This document shows, piece by piece, positions 19,042-30,406 of a stretch of 60,490 nucleotides of DNA. Source of the DNA: Candidatus Nanopelagicaceae bacterium (GTDB lineage: Bacteria > Actinomycetota > Actinomycetes > Nanopelagicales > Nanopelagicaceae). The stretch lies in NCBI GenBank assembly GCA_018883345.1, contig VEQG01000008.1, positions 1 through 60,490 on the forward strand. The letters run 5' to 3'. A model generated the notes under the pieces. It saw only the letters and a program-made list of their open reading frames with translations. It was not told the origin of the DNA and searched no databases. The position numbers and the translations under genes were made by a program. Positions within the stretch are counted from its first letter, which is position 1. Every line of letters starts with the position of its first letter.

Positions 19042-21897
19042 GTGGCAGATCATTTGGTAGTTCGCGGAGCTCGCGAACATAACCTGAAAAATGTTTCTCT
19101 TGAATTACCGCGGAATTCTCTAGTGGTTTTCACCGGTCTTTCTGGTTCCGGTAAATCTTCTTTAGCTTTTGACACTATTTTTGCAGAAGGGCAACGCCGA
19201 TACGTTGAATCACTCTCGGCATACGCCCGACAATTCTTGGGACAGATGGATAAACCGGATGTTGATTTTATTGAGGGACTATCGCCTGCGGTGTCCATCG
19301 ACCAGAAATCAACAAATAGAAATCCTAGGTCAACGGTTGGAACAATCACCGAAGTTTATGATTACTTGCGTCTGCTATTTGCAAGAGCTGGCAGACCACA
19401 TTGCCCTAATTGCGGTAAAGAAGTTGCAAGGCAAACACCTCAAGCAATCGTTGATCAAATTTTGGATTTACCTGCAGGCACAAAATTTCAAGTACTGGCT
19501 CCTATGGTTAGAGCTCGTAAGGGCGAATTTGCAGATGTCTGGCAGGAGCTAATTACCCAAGGTTTTTCCAGAGCTCGAGTCGATGGCAAGGTAATTCAAT
19601 TAGCTGAGCCACCGAAATTAAAGAAGCAAGAGAAACACACCATTGAAATTGTGGTCGATCGCTTACAAGTAAAGCCAGAATCTAAATCACGAATCACAGA
19701 CTCAATAGAGATAGCTTTAAAGTTAGGTAACGGAATAGTAGTTCTGGATGTAATCGATAAAGAAGAATTAACTTACTCCGAACATTTAGCTTGCCATGAT
19801 TGCGGTTTATCTTTTGAAGAGCTCGAACCACGCTCATTCTCTTTTAATTCACCTTTTGGCGCCTGCCCAGAGTGCACGGGGCTTGGCAATAAATTAGAAG
19901 TTGATCCCGAATTAGTAATACCTGACGATTCAATTTCAATCAATGAAGGTGCGATTTCTCTCTGGTCTTCAAGTAGCGGCAGTGAATATTTTATGCGGCT
20001 TCTTGAAACACTCGCAAAAGACTTGAAATTCTCATTGGACACTCCATGGAAGAAGCTCTCCGAAAAAGCTAAGGAGGCAGTACTTCACGGTTATGACTAT
20101 GAACTAAAGGTCAAGTATAAGAATCGTTATGGCCGCGATCGTATTTACGCGACTGGTTATGAAGGCGTAATTCCGTTTATTGAACGTAAACATGGTGAAA
20201 CAGATAGTGATTATGCACGCGACAAATACGAATCATTCATGCGTGAGACTCCTTGCCAAATCTGTAAAGGCGCTCGATTAAAGCCAGAAATTCTCGCAGT
20301 GACTATTGGTGGAAAATCAATTTATGAAGTTTGTGAATTATCGCTTGATGAATGCGCCGATTTTCTCAAAAATATTAAATTAAGCGCTAGAGAGGCAAAG
20401 ATTGCCGAACGCGTGCTTAAAGAGGTCCACGAACGTATGGGCTTCTTATTGGATGTCGGGCTTGATTATCTAACGCTCTCGCGCGCTGCAGGTTCGCTAT
20501 CAGGTGGCGAAGCGCAACGAATCAGATTGGCGACGCAAATAGGTTCTGGGCTGGTAGGTGTTCTATATGTCCTAGATGAGCCAAGCATTGGTTTGCATCA
20601 AAGAGATAATCGACGGTTAATAGATACGTTAACCCGCCTTCGCAATTTGGGAAATACTTTAATTGTGGTCGAGCATGACGAAGAGACCATTCGTACAGCA
20701 GATTGGGTGGTTGATATCGGCCCAGGGGCTGGCGAACATGGCGGTCATGTGGTTGTTAGTGGACCTTATGAAGAGTTGATAAATAACAAAGATTCAATTA
20801 CTGGCGCTTATCTATCTGGCCGTAAAGCTATAGAGATTCCTAACATCCGCAGGCCAATAGATCCAAAACGTAAATTGACCGTTAAGGGTGCGAAAGAGAA
20901 TAACTTAAAAGATATCGATGTAGATATTCCATTGGGTCTTTTTGTGGCAGTCACTGGGGTGTCGGGTTCTGGTAAATCTACTTTGGTAAATGACATTCTT
21001 TATGTGTCTCTTGCAAATAAGTTAAATGGTGCTCGACAAGTTCCAGGTCGCCACAGAAGCGTTACTGGTATTGATAATTTAGATAAAGTTGTTCACGTCG
21101 ATCAATCTCCAATCGGAAGAACGCCAAGATCTAATCCCGCTACCTACACCGGAGTTTTCGATAAAGTCCGTGCGCTCTTTGCAGAAACTTCCGAAGCAAA
21201 AGTACGTGGCTACCAACAAGGCAGGTTTAGTTTCAATGTTAAGGGTGGTCGTTGCGAGAATTGTTCTGGAGATGGCACGATCACAATCGAAATGAACTTC
21301 CTACCGGATGTTTATGTGCCTTGCGAAGTATGTCATGGCGCAAGATACAATCGTGAAACTTTAGAAGTTCACTACAAGGGCAAGACCATTGCTGATGTTT
21401 TGGATATGCCAATTGAAGAGGCCCATAATTTCTTCGAATCGGTACCAACTATTGCCCGATACTTAAAAACGTTATGCGATGTTGGATTGGGTTACGTACG
21501 TTTAGGGCAGTCGGCGCCAACACTCTCGGGAGGGGAAGCGCAGCGCGTAAAACTGGCAACCGAACTTCAGCGTCGTTCAACAGGCCGAACTATTTACGTT
21601 TTAGATGAACCAACCACGGGACTTCATTTTGAAGATGTCAGCAAACTACTCGTAGTCCTTAATCGTTTAGTAGATACCGGAAATACAGTCGTTGTAATTG
21701 AACATAATTTAGATGTCATAAAGAGTGCAGACTGGATTATTGATATGGGTCCCGAAGGTGGATTCCGAGGCGGCACGGTGGTTGCGCAAGGCACCCCCGA
21801 AGATGTCTCAAAAGTTTCATCAAGTTACACAGGTAAATTTGTTAAAGAGATTCTGTCGACAAATAGAAAATCACCGAAGGTAGTAAAGAAGAAGTAG
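19042..21897 (+). CDS. uvrA: Excinuclease ABC subunit A
   Basis: DNA-damage sensor ATPase that loads UvrB. 951 residues with two ABC ATPase halves: Walker [10 protein letters not shown] near residue 32 and GVSGSGKST in the second half, signatures [14 protein letters not shown] and [14 protein letters not shown]. Zinc modules at CHDCG...CPEC and CENC...CEVC are intact, and a CPNC pair near residue 120 belongs to the signature II insertion region. GTG 19042 immediately follows the uvrB stop, with GGCGGAG upstream. Confidence 0.97.
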   Translation: MADHLVVRGAREHNLKNVSLELPRNSLVVFTGLSGSGKSSLAFDTIFAEGQRRYVESLSAYARQFLGQMDKPDVDFIEGLSPAVSIDQKSTNRNPRSTVGTITEVYDYLRLLFARAGRPHCPNCGKEVARQTPQAIVDQILDLPAGTKFQVLAPMVRARKGEFADVWQELITQGFSRARVDGKVIQLAEPPKLKKQEKHTIEIVVDRLQVKPESKSRITDSIEIALKLGNGIVVLDVIDKEELTYSEHLACHDCGLSFEELEPRSFSFNSPFGACPECTGLGNKLEVDPELVIPDDSISINEGAISLWSSSSGSEYFMRLLETLAKDLKFSLDTPWKKLSEKAKEAVLHGYDYELKVKYKNRYGRDRIYATGYEGVIPFIERKHGETDSDYARDKYESFMRETPCQICKGARLKPEILAVTIGGKSIYEVCELSLDECADFLKNIKLSAREAKIAERVLKEVHERMGFLLDVGLDYLTLSRAAGSLSGGEAQRIRLATQIGSGLVGVLYVLDEPSIGLHQRDNRRLIDTLTRLRNLGNTLIVVEHDEETIRTADWVVDIGPGAGEHGGHVVVSGPYEELINNKDSITGAYLSGRKAIEIPNIRRPIDPKRKLTVKGAKENNLKDIDVDIPLGLFVAVTGVSGSGKSTLVNDILYVSLANKLNGARQVPGRHRSVTGIDNLDKVVHVDQSPIGRTPRSNPATYTGVFDKVRALFAETSEAKVRGYQQGRFSFNVKGGRCENCSGDGTITIEMNFLPDVYVPCEVCHGARYNRETLEVHYKGKTIADVLDMPIEEAHNFFESVPTIARYLKTLCDVGLGYVRLGQSAPTLSGGEAQRVKLATELQRRSTGRTIYVLDEPTTGLHFEDVSKLLVVLNRLVDTGNTVVVIEHNLDVIKSADWIIDMGPEGGFRGGTVVAQGTPEDVSKVSSSYTGKFVKEILSTNRKSPKVVKKK

Positions 21898-21899
21898 CG

Positions 21900-23777
21900 A
21901 TGCCGGCAAATTTCCGCCCGGAGAACATCCCAACCGAACCAGGGGTTTACCGATTTTTCGACAAGGACGATCGCGTTTTATATGTTGGCAAAGCAATCAA
22001 TCTGAAGAATCGGCTAACTTCCTATTTCTTGAGCGGACTAGCAGAGCGCACCGATCGGATGGTTTCAGAAGCTGTTAGATGTGATTGGACAATTGTCAGT
22101 GGCGAAGTTGAAGCGCTGCAATTGGAATACACATGGATAAAACAATTTAAGCCGCCGTTTAATGTCCGATTCCGTGATGATAAGTCCTACCCATATTTAG
22201 CGCTCTCAATTAATGACAAATATCCAAGACTCTTTATCACACGCCAAGAGAAGCGAAAAGGCATTAAATATTACGGACCATACATTCAAGCTTGGGCTTT
22301 AAGAACAACTCACGATACCTTGTTAAAAGTCTTCCCAGTTCGTAGTTGTACATCGGGAAATTTCGAAAGAGCGAAATTAACTAAGCGGCAATGCCTTCTC
22401 GGGGATATCGGAAAATGCTCAGCCCCTTGCGTCGGCTGGGTATCTGAAGTCGAGCATAAAGAGTTGGCGCAAAAATTAGATAAATTCTTATCAAGCGGAA
22501 ATACTGATTTGGTTGCGATTTTAGAGCGTGAGATGGCCGAAGCTGCGGCTAACGAAGAGTTTGAGCGAGCAGCCAGGTTGCGCGATCAAGTGAACGCCTT
22601 AAACACTGCCCAAGAATCTAACGATGCTGCGTTATCCGAGACAATTAACGCAGATGTAATTTCGCTTTATACCGAAGGACTACATACCGCGGCTTCGATT
22701 TTCAAGATTAGGGCGGGATCAATTAGAGGTTCAAGAAGCTGGATTTTAAATCAAAATGAGATTCTCGAAGGCGAAGACGAATTGACGCCATTTATCGTTT
22801 CCATCTATTCCGAGGAAGAGATTCCAGCGGAATTGATAATTAATCGCCAAGTTGATCAGGGGCTTTCGCAATTTCTTTCAGAACTTCGCGGTGCCAAAGT
22901 CGAAATTAGAGTTCCACAACGTGGCGAAAAGTTAGAACTTTCACAGACGGTGGAAAGAAATGCGCGCTATTCATTAATTCAATATCTTTCTAAGCGCGCA
23001 AATGATGCTGCGGTAAGCGGCAAAGCTCTAACTCAAATACAGGAGGCGTTAGCTCTAGATGGTGCTCCACTTAGAATTGAATGTTTCGATATTTCAAATA
23101 CTTCCGGAACTACTGTCGTAGCTTCGATGGTTGTTTTCGAAGATGGACAAATCAAGAAGAGTGACTACCGTAGATTTATTATCGAAACCGGTACGGCCAA
23201 TGATGACACCAGAGCAATGCATCAAGTGATCTCAAGGCGCATGAAACGTTGGATATCTGATCAAAATGTAGAGATCGGTGAAGTGGCTGGAAAATTTGCA
23301 TATGCGCCAAATCTAATTGTGGTTGACGGAGGCGCCCCGCAAGTTGCAGCTGCAGAACGCGCTCTTTTGGAATTAGGCATAACTGATATTGCAGTGGTGG
23401 GTCTAGCGAAAAGGTTAGAGGAGATTTGGTTACCCGGTAATCCAGATCCAATCATCTTGCCAAGAAATAGTGAAGGCTTGTATCTGCTTCAACGAATCCG
23501 AGATGAAGCTCATCGCTTTGCAATAACTTTTCATCGTTCACGTAGATCAAAGATTATGCTTGAATCGCTCTTAGATGAGATTGATGACTTGGGACCAACA
23601 AGGCGAGCAGCGCTATTGGATAGATTTGGTTCAGTATCTGCGATTAGAAAAGCAACAGTTGATGAAATTGCAAAAACCCCTGGAATCGGAGAGCGCTTAG
23701 CACAAGCAATCTCTGCACATTTGGCTCAGCAACCAGTCTCAATAGATATGGAAACAGGTGAAATTAAAGATGCTTGA
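21900..23777 (+). CDS. uvrC: Excinuclease ABC subunit C
   Basis: Makes both incisions around a lesion. 625 residues. GIY-YIG nuclease at the N-terminus (GVYRFFDKDDRVLYVGKA), UVR domain (EEFERAARLRDQVNAL, about 220-235), RNase H-like endonuclease domain in the C-terminal half (IECFDISNT...VVDGG, DEAHRFAITFHR) and a helix-hairpin-helix end (DEIAKTPGIGERLAQAI). A 2-nt gap from uvrA. The contiguous order uvrB-uvrA-uvrC is more compact than the scattered genes of larger actinobacteria. Confidence 0.97.
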   Translation: MPANFRPENIPTEPGVYRFFDKDDRVLYVGKAINLKNRLTSYFLSGLAERTDRMVSEAVRCDWTIVSGEVEALQLEYTWIKQFKPPFNVRFRDDKSYPYLALSINDKYPRLFITRQEKRKGIKYYGPYIQAWALRTTHDTLLKVFPVRSCTSGNFERAKLTKRQCLLGDIGKCSAPCVGWVSEVEHKELAQKLDKFLSSGNTDLVAILEREMAEAAANEEFERAARLRDQVNALNTAQESNDAALSETINADVISLYTEGLHTAASIFKIRAGSIRGSRSWILNQNEILEGEDELTPFIVSIYSEEEIPAELIINRQVDQGLSQFLSELRGAKVEIRVPQRGEKLELSQTVERNARYSLIQYLSKRANDAAVSGKALTQIQEALALDGAPLRIECFDISNTSGTTVVASMVVFEDGQIKKSDYRRFIIETGTANDDTRAMHQVISRRMKRWISDQNVEIGEVAGKFAYAPNLIVVDGGAPQVAAAERALLELGITDIAVVGLAKRLEEIWLPGNPDPIILPRNSEGLYLLQRIRDEAHRFAITFHRSRRSKIMLESLLDEIDDLGPTRRAALLDRFGSVSAIRKATVDEIAKTPGIGERLAQAISAHLAQQPVSIDMETGEIKDA

Positions 23778-23798
23778 CAGGTACGAGAAGATGTCAGC

Positions 23799-24656
23799 AT
23801 GAGTAACGAATTACTCCTGCTGACTGGAATGTCTGGAGCTGGCCGTTCTACGGTTGCGCACGCACTGGAAGATTCAGGTTGGTACGTGGTCGATAATTTG
23901 CCGCCCGCGCTATTACTTGGGCTAGTGCAAGCTTCAGACTCTCCACGGATTGCGGTAGTGGTGGATGTCAGAACAGGTAAGTATTTCGATGATTTGAGCA
24001 GTTCAATCAAGGAATTACGCGGGGCTGGCATCAATTACCGAATGCTTTTTTTAGATGCTTCAGATCAAGCTCTAGTTCAAAGATTTGAATCCACCAGAAG
24101 GCCACATCCGCTTCAAGGAAATGGCCGCATTGTTGATGGAATCATTAAAGAGCGAGCACGACTTGAAGAGTTTAGGGCCGATGCTGATCAAGTAATAGAT
24201 ACTAGCAATTTAAATGTCCACCAATTAGAAAAGCGTATTAATGAATTCTTTAAGAGCGACGGCGCATCTGGTGTTCGTATTAATGTTTTAAGCTTTGGAT
24301 ATAAATATGGCATCCCGGTAGATTCCGATTTGGTTTTAGATTGTCGTTTTATACCAAATCCTCATTGGATTCCAGAGTTGCGTCCTAAGAATGGACAGAA
24401 CTCCGAAGTTAGCCAATATGTACTTTCGCAGGATGGCGTCAGTGACACTATTTCAAACTATGCGGCTTTGTTGAAAAAAATGAGTAGCGGATATTTACGT
24501 GAAGGAAAAAAGTACATCACACTTGCAGTCGGTTGCACTGGCGGAAAACATAGAAGCGTAGCCATTGCAGAGGAACTCGCTAAACAATTATCTGCAATGA
24601 ACAATGACTTTGAAATTGAGGCACATGCAGTCCACAGAGATGTCGGTAGAGAATAA
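23799..24656 (+). CDS. rapZ: RNase adapter / nucleotide-binding protein RapZ (YvcJ)
   Basis: P-loop protein of the RapZ/YvcJ family, 285 residues. Walker A GMSGAGRST (8-16) with the family's DSGWYVVDNLPPALL; the C-terminal domain carries SFGYKYGIPVDSDLVLDCRFIPNPHW and GCTGGKHRSV. In E. coli it senses glucosamine-6-phosphate and guides RNase E; the actinobacterial role is not settled. The conserved neighbourhood uvrC-rapZ-yvcK-whiA is diagnostic. GAGAAG before the ATG is the likely ribosome binding site. Confidence 0.94.
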   Translation: MSNELLLLTGMSGAGRSTVAHALEDSGWYVVDNLPPALLLGLVQASDSPRIAVVVDVRTGKYFDDLSSSIKELRGAGINYRMLFLDASDQALVQRFESTRRPHPLQGNGRIVDGIIKERARLEEFRADADQVIDTSNLNVHQLEKRINEFFKSDGASGVRINVLSFGYKYGIPVDSDLVLDCRFIPNPHWIPELRPKNGQNSEVSQYVLSQDGVSDTISNYAALLKKMSSGYLREGKKYITLAVGCTGGKHRSVAIAEELAKQLSAMNNDFEIEAHAVHRDVGRE

Positions 24657-24662
24657 TTTTTC

Positions 24663-25628
24663 ATGTCCCAATTAGATTTCTCAACTCCTAAAGTTGTAGC
24701 GTTTGGTGGTGGTCACGGCTTAGCTGCAACGCTTAGTGCGATTAGACAATTAACACATCAAATCACCGCAGTTGTTACGGTTGCAGATAATGGAGGTTCA
24801 AGCGGAAGACTCAGAGAAGAATTCGAAATTTTGCCACCGGGCGATTTAAGAATGGCACTTACCGCCCTATGTTCTGATGATGACTGGGGTAGAAGTTGGG
24901 CTGAAATTCTTCAATATCGCTTTACAAGTGAAGGGCACTTAAATCAACATACAGTCGGAAATCTTTTATTAACTGCGCTTTGGGATCGCGATGGAGATTT
25001 CGTAGCTGGATTAGATCGAGTTGGAACTTTGCTTCGAGTAGTTGGCCGGGTATTGCCAATGGCAGCTCAGCCTTTAGATATTGAAGGAACTTTTCAAACT
25101 TCGGTAGGAAGAATTGTGGTTCGTGGTCAAAAGGAAGTTGCAACTGCTAAGGGGCGCTTAGAATCAATTCGCATAATTCCAGAGAATCCGCCAGCTCGGC
25201 CAGAAGTCATCAGAGCAATTGAAAATGCGGATTTCATAACTATGGGACCAGGCTCTTGGTTGACATCAGTGCTTCCACATTTGATGGTACCTGCACAAAG
25301 AGATGCGCTATGTGCAAGCGATGCGAAGAAGATCATCCTTTTAAATTTAGATGCTCATCCATCTGTGGCCGGCGATGAATTTGCCGGTTACACCCCTGAA
25401 GAGCATCTGCAATTACTAAATCAGTATGCACCATCGTTGAGATTCGATTATGTGATTGCTGACCAATCAGGAATTCGCGACCAGCAGAACCTTGAAGCAG
25501 TGGTTGATGGTTTTGGTGGAAAGTTGATTTTGGCAGATGTAAGACGTGCGCCAGGCGCAATTCATCATGATATTTCCAAATTAAATTCTATTTTCCGCCG
25601 AATTTTTGAGAAAAATTTCGATAATTAA
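24663..25628 (+). CDS. yvcK: Gluconeogenesis/cell-wall factor YvcK (GlmR), CofD-like fold
   Basis: 321 residues of the YvcK/CofD superfamily. The UDP-sugar binding loop VVAFGGGHGLAATLSAIR is at the N-terminus, followed by VTVADNGGSSGRLR, PPGDLRMAL and TMGPGSWLTSVLPHL. In Bacillus and mycobacteria it links UDP-GlcNAc level to cell-wall precursor supply (known for the family). 6 nt after rapZ; no good Shine-Dalgarno, so coupling to rapZ is likely. Confidence 0.93.
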   Translation: MSQLDFSTPKVVAFGGGHGLAATLSAIRQLTHQITAVVTVADNGGSSGRLREEFEILPPGDLRMALTALCSDDDWGRSWAEILQYRFTSEGHLNQHTVGNLLLTALWDRDGDFVAGLDRVGTLLRVVGRVLPMAAQPLDIEGTFQTSVGRIVVRGQKEVATAKGRLESIRIIPENPPARPEVIRAIENADFITMGPGSWLTSVLPHLMVPAQRDALCASDAKKIILLNLDAHPSVAGDEFAGYTPEEHLQLLNQYAPSLRFDYVIADQSGIRDQQNLEAVVDGFGGKLILADVRRAPGAIHHDISKLNSIFRRIFEKNFDN

Positions 25629-25646
25629 GGTTGAATAACGCCACGT

Positions 25647-26624
25647 ATGGCAATGACATCCAGCTTAAAAGATGAGTTAACTCGTCTTCCAATCACCAAA
25701 CCCTGCTGTCGCAAAGCAGAGGTTTCGGCATTGGTTCGTTTTGCTGGAGGACTTCATATTGCTGCTGGAAAAATTGTTGTTGAAGTCGAACTTGATGCAG
25801 CGCAGAGCGCAAGAAGATTACGAAAAGATATTGCCGATCTTTATGGTCATGATTCAGATTTAGCAGTCATTTCATCTTCAGGTCTTCGAAAAGGTTCGCG
25901 ATATGTAATTCGCGTAATTGAAGATGGAGAAGCGCTGGCAAGGCAAACCGGTTTAGTGGATTCACATAATCGACCTATTCGTGGCCTGCCGCCTCAAGTT
26001 GTAAATGGTCCAATCTGCGATGCAGAGTCTGCATGGCGAGGTGCATTCATTGCGCATGGTTCATTAACAGAACCTGGTAGATCATCGTCTCTTGAAATTA
26101 CTTGCCCTGGTCCCGAAGCTGCATTGGCGCTAGTTGGCGCCGCTCGTCGTCTTGGAATTTCAGCAAAAGCTCGCGAAGTTCGTGGTGTTGATCGAGTTGT
26201 GATTAGAGATGGAGATGCAATCGGCGCATTGTTAACTCGCTTCGGCGCGCACGAATCAGTTATGGCTTGGGAAGAACGACGAATGCGACGTGAAGTTCGC
26301 GCAACTGCTAATCGATTAGCTAATTTCGATGATGCAAACTTGAGAAGAAGTGCACGTGCAGCAGTTGCAGCATCTGCACGCGTGCAACGCGCTATGGAAA
26401 TTTTGGGAGATACGATTCCAGATCATTTGAAGGAAGCAGGAGAGCTTCGAATAAATCATGGTCAAGCATCTTTAGAAGAGTTGGGCTCTCTTGCAACTCC
26501 ACCAATGACGAAGGATGCAATTGCTGGACGAATCCGTCGCCTACTTGCGATGGCCGATAAACGTGCGGCAGAGCTCGGAATTCCCGATACTGAGGCGGGA
26601 TTATCGCCAGACTTACTTAATTAG
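25647..26624 (+). CDS. whiA: Sporulation/division regulator WhiA
   Basis: 325 residues: N-terminal LAGLIDADG-like domain ([36 protein letters not shown]) and C-terminal DNA-binding domain ([26 protein letters not shown]). In Streptomyces WhiA works with WhiB to control septation genes; in a non-sporulating organism it probably keeps a division role. ATG 25647 is used by the conserved N-terminus; a second ATG at 25653 is possible. Its stop lies just upstream of the gap promoter. Confidence 0.95.
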   Translation: MAMTSSLKDELTRLPITKPCCRKAEVSALVRFAGGLHIAAGKIVVEVELDAAQSARRLRKDIADLYGHDSDLAVISSSGLRKGSRYVIRVIEDGEALARQTGLVDSHNRPIRGLPPQVVNGPICDAESAWRGAFIAHGSLTEPGRSSSLEITCPGPEAALALVGAARRLGISAKAREVRGVDRVVIRDGDAIGALLTRFGAHESVMAWEERRMRREVRATANRLANFDDANLRRSARAAVAASARVQRAMEILGDTIPDHLKEAGELRINHGQASLEELGSLATPPMTKDAIAGRIRRLLAMADKRAAELGIPDTEAGLSPDLLN

Positions 26625-26627
26625 AAC

Positions 26628-26656
26628 TTAACTATTCGACTGGCCTGCGATAGGCT
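26628..26656 (+). promoter_or_regulatory. Promoter of the glycolytic gap operon
   Basis: TTAACT (26628-26633), 17-nt spacer, TAGGCT (26651-26656). Start of transcription would be near 26663, leaving a leader of about 80 nt before gap. Confidence 0.65.
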
Positions 26657-26666
26657 TGGGATGTAC

Positions 26667-26721
26667 CCCAGCGTTGTGGATTCTTAGTTTCACCCCTATC
26701 TACAAATTAGCTGGGTTTTTT
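26667..26721 (+). promoter_or_regulatory. Possible transcription attenuator in the gap leader
   Basis: CCCAGC (26667-26672) can pair with GCTGGG (26710-26715), which is followed by six T (26716-26721). The loop is 37 nt, long for a plain terminator. It is placed between the promoter and the ribosome binding site (GAAAGG), as an attenuator would be. I see no known riboswitch consensus in the loop. Confidence 0.4.
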
Positions 26722-26735
26722 CATGTGAAAGGTAA

Positions 26736-27746
<1,011 letters not shown>

Positions 27747-27752
27747 TTTCAA

Positions 27753-28964
27753 ATGACAAGCGCAAATAGAATTTCTAATTTGCAAGTATCAGGTAAGCGC
27801 GTCTTCCTTCGTTGCGACTTAAATGTCCCTCTGAAGGACGGCGTTATTACTGATGATGGACGAATTCGAGCCTCACTTCCAACAATTAAAACGCTCCTTG
27901 ATGGCGGCGCAGCAATTGTTATTGCAGCTCATTTGGGTCGACCAAAAGGCGAAGCAAAGCCGGAGCTTTCTTTAGCTCCGGTTGCAAAGCGACTTGGTGA
28001 GCTACTTGGGAGAGAAATTAAATTTGAATCAGTAGCGACTGTGGTCAATGCTGACATTCAAGCAAAGGCGTCGGCGCTGCAATCTGGAGAGATTCTGCTT
28101 CTTGAAAACATTCGTTATGCGGCTGCTGAAACTTCTAAGGATGAAGTAGAACGTGCTGAGTTTGCTAAGCAATTGGCCGCTCTAGCAGAAGTTTATGTCG
28201 GCGACGGCTTTGGAGCAGTTCACCGTAAGCACGCTTCGGTATTTGATTTACCAAAGCTTCTTCCAAACGCGGCTGGTGTATTAGTTGCTGCCGAGGTCGA
28301 AGTGTTAAAGAAGTTAACGATCGATCCAGTCCGTCCATACGGAGTGGTACTTGGCGGCGCTAAAGTTTCAGATAAGTTAGCGGTTATCGAAAACTTACTC
28401 GGTAAAGTAGATGTTATTGCTATTGGTGGCGGAATGCTCTTTACCTTCCTAAAAGCACAAGGTAAAGAAATCGGAAAGTCACTTTGTGAAGATGAAATGC
28501 TCGATACCGTTAAGGGGTTACTTGCTACTGCAGAGAAGAAAGGTGTGAAACTTCTACTCCCTACAGATATTGTGGTGGCCCCTGAATTCTCAGCAGATGC
28601 CAAACCAACTTTAGTTAGCGCAGATGCAATTCCAGCTGATCAACTTGGTTTAGATATTGGACCAGAATCTGCAAAGGCATTTTCAAACGCAATCATCGGT
28701 TGCAAGACGGTTTTCTGGAATGGACCAATGGGCGTCTTCGAATTTGCCAATTTTGCTAACGGAACCAAAGTTGTCGCGGAAGCTCTAATCGAAGTTTGCC
28801 AAAAAGGTGGCATCTCGGTAGTTGGAGGAGGCGATTCTGCAGCTGCAGTTCGTAAGTTGGGTTTCGCCGACGATCAATTTGGTTATATTTCAACTGGCGG
28901 TGGCGCTTCACTCGAATACTTAGAAGGAAAAGAGTTACCTGGGCTCAAAGCTTTAGGCCTATAA
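27753..28964 (+). CDS. pgk: Phosphoglycerate kinase
   Basis: Transfers phosphate from 1,3-bisphosphoglycerate to ADP. 403 residues, complete. Substrate-binding [11 protein letters not shown] and [10 protein letters not shown] in the N-domain, [13 protein letters not shown] in the middle, nucleotide-binding [10 protein letters not shown] and C-terminal [13 protein letters not shown] / [15 protein letters not shown]. 6 nt after gap with no visible Shine-Dalgarno, which suggests coupled translation. Confidence 0.97.
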   Translation: MTSANRISNLQVSGKRVFLRCDLNVPLKDGVITDDGRIRASLPTIKTLLDGGAAIVIAAHLGRPKGEAKPELSLAPVAKRLGELLGREIKFESVATVVNADIQAKASALQSGEILLLENIRYAAAETSKDEVERAEFAKQLAALAEVYVGDGFGAVHRKHASVFDLPKLLPNAAGVLVAAEVEVLKKLTIDPVRPYGVVLGGAKVSDKLAVIENLLGKVDVIAIGGGMLFTFLKAQGKEIGKSLCEDEMLDTVKGLLATAEKKGVKLLLPTDIVVAPEFSADAKPTLVSADAIPADQLGLDIGPESAKAFSNAIIGCKTVFWNGPMGVFEFANFANGTKVVAEALIEVCQKGGISVVGGGDSAAAVRKLGFADDQFGYISTGGGASLEYLEGKELPGLKALGL

Positions 28965-28988
28965 CGGAACTAAACATAGGAGATAAAT

Positions 28989-29768
28989 ATGCGTAAACCA
29001 CTTATGGCAGGAAATTGGAAGATGAATCTCAATCATCTTGAAGCAATTGCAGTTGCACAGAAGTTGGTCTACTCATTAGATGATAAGGATTACGATGCCG
29101 TAGATGTTGCAATCCTGCCACCTTTCACCGATATTCGATCAATTCAAACTTTGGTAGATGGCGATCGTCTTCGACTTCAATACGGTGCGCAAGATTTATC
29201 CCCAGAGGCAAGCGGCGCATTTACTGGAGATATCTCAGGTTCGATGTTGGCAAAACTAGGTTGCTCCTTTGTAGCGGTTGGCCATTCAGAGCGTCGTTCC
29301 ATTCACAATGAAAGCGATGCGCTAATTAATAAGAAAATAAAAGCGGCGCTTGATAATGAAATTACTCCAATTTTCTGCGTCGGTGAAGAGTTATCGATAC
29401 GCGAAGCTGGCACACATGTGGCACACGTTGTGGCGCAAGTGAAGGCTGGCCTTGCTGGCTTCCATAAGCCGGAATTGAAGAAGATTGTGATTGCCTATGA
29501 ACCAGTATGGGCAATCGGTACAGGCAAGACTGCAACACCAGATGATGCGCAAGAAGTATGCGCAGCAATTCGCCAAGCAATGTCAGAAATCGGTTCGGAT
29601 GAAATTGCAGAGAAGTGCCGCATTCTTTATGGGGGTTCAGTAAAGTCTTCAAATGTTGTCGAAATAATGAAGCAACCTGACGTAGATGGCGCTTTGGTAG
29701 GCGGTGCGAGCCTAGATCCTGAGGAATTTGCGAAAATCGCCAAGTTCCATGCGGCTCAAAGCGCGTAA
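28989..29768 (+). CDS. tpiA: Triosephosphate isomerase
   Basis: Interconverts dihydroxyacetone phosphate and glyceraldehyde 3-phosphate. 259 residues. N-terminal MAGNWKMN with the substrate Lys, catalytic His in VGHSERR, catalytic Glu and mobile loop in [15 protein letters not shown], phosphate-binding [14 protein letters not shown] 6 nt before the ATG. Third glycolytic gene of the operon. Confidence 0.97.
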   Translation: MRKPLMAGNWKMNLNHLEAIAVAQKLVYSLDDKDYDAVDVAILPPFTDIRSIQTLVDGDRLRLQYGAQDLSPEASGAFTGDISGSMLAKLGCSFVAVGHSERRSIHNESDALINKKIKAALDNEITPIFCVGEELSIREAGTHVAHVVAQVKAGLAGFHKPELKKIVIAYEPVWAIGTGKTATPDDAQEVCAAIRQAMSEIGSDEIAEKCRILYGGSVKSSNVVEIMKQPDVDGALVGGASLDPEEFAKIAKFHAAQSA

Positions 29769-29817
29769 TTCTCACGCTAGAATTTCCCACCTCACGCCAT
29801 ATCAAGGAGTCAGTCAA

Positions 29818-30045
29818 ATGGTTTTAGCTCTATCAATCTTGCTAGTTATAACTAGCGTCTTGATGGTTCTTCTAGTTCTTCTACATAAGGGCAAAGGTTC
29901 TGGCCTTTCAGATCTCTTTGGTGGCGGAGTTTCATCAACCTATGGCGGCAGTTCAGTTGTAGAACGCAACCTTGATCGAATCACAATTGTTGTTGGTGGA
30001 CTCTGGTTTGCCGGAGTAGTTGCACTGAGTTTGGTGCTTAAGTAA
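29818..30045 (+). CDS. secG: Preprotein translocase subunit SecG
   Basis: Small accessory subunit of SecYEG. 75 residues, two membrane segments (MVLALSILLVITSVLMVLLVLLH and a C-terminal one, VGGLWFAGVVALSLVL) around the conserved KGKGSGLSDLFGGG loop. The frame is open further upstream, into tpiA, but AAGGAG lies 8 nt before ATG 29818 and the SecG family starts there. Its stop overlaps the rbpA ATG by one base (TAATG). Confidence 0.93.
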   Translation: MVLALSILLVITSVLMVLLVLLHKGKGSGLSDLFGGGVSSTYGGSSVVERNLDRITIVVGGLWFAGVVALSLVLK

Positions 30046-30389
30046 TGGCAGGCGGAAGTGCAATTCGCGGTAGCCGTGTCGGCGCCGGCCCAATGGGCGA
30101 AGCCGAACGCGGCGAGGCTATTGAAAGATTTGTTGTTTCTTACTGGTGCGCAAATGGACATGAAGTTCGTCCATCTTTTGCACAAGAAGAGGGCGTAGTA
30201 GTTCCGGAAGAGTGGGATTGCCCAAGATGTGGTTTCCCAGCAGGGCAGGATAAAAATAATCCGCCATCACCTATTAAGAATGAGCCATACAAAACTCACC
30301 TTGCGTATGTAAAGGAGCGTCGCACTCCTGCAGAAGCTACAAAGATTCTCGAAGATGCGTTAAAAAAATTACGTGGCGAAGACGACTAA
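30045..30389 (+). CDS. rbpA: RNA polymerase-binding protein RbpA
   Basis: Actinobacteria-specific activator that binds the group 1 sigma factor and stabilises open complexes. 114 residues. The zinc-binding core has C35, H39 (YWCANGHEVRPSF), C59 and C62 (DCPRCGFPAG), followed by the sigma-interaction helix in the C-terminus (RTPAEATKILEDALKKLR). A direct taxonomic marker for Actinobacteria. It overlaps secG by 1 nt and meets pgi tail-to-tail 17 nt on. Confidence 0.95.
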   Translation: MAGGSAIRGSRVGAGPMGEAERGEAIERFVVSYWCANGHEVRPSFAQEEGVVVPEEWDCPRCGFPAGQDKNNPPSPIKNEPYKTHLAYVKERRTPAEATKILEDALKKLRGEDD

Positions 30390-30406
30390 CTAGAGATTAT
30401 TTATAG

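Noticed and set aside
23774-23779. TTGACA at the end of uvrC as a rapZ promoter
   Set aside because: A perfect -35 hexamer, but no TAnnnT box 16-19 nt downstream; the bases are codons of uvrC.
29728-29817. N-terminal extension of secG into tpiA
   Set aside because: The extension reads tpiA out of frame and secG has AAGGAG and ATG at 29818.
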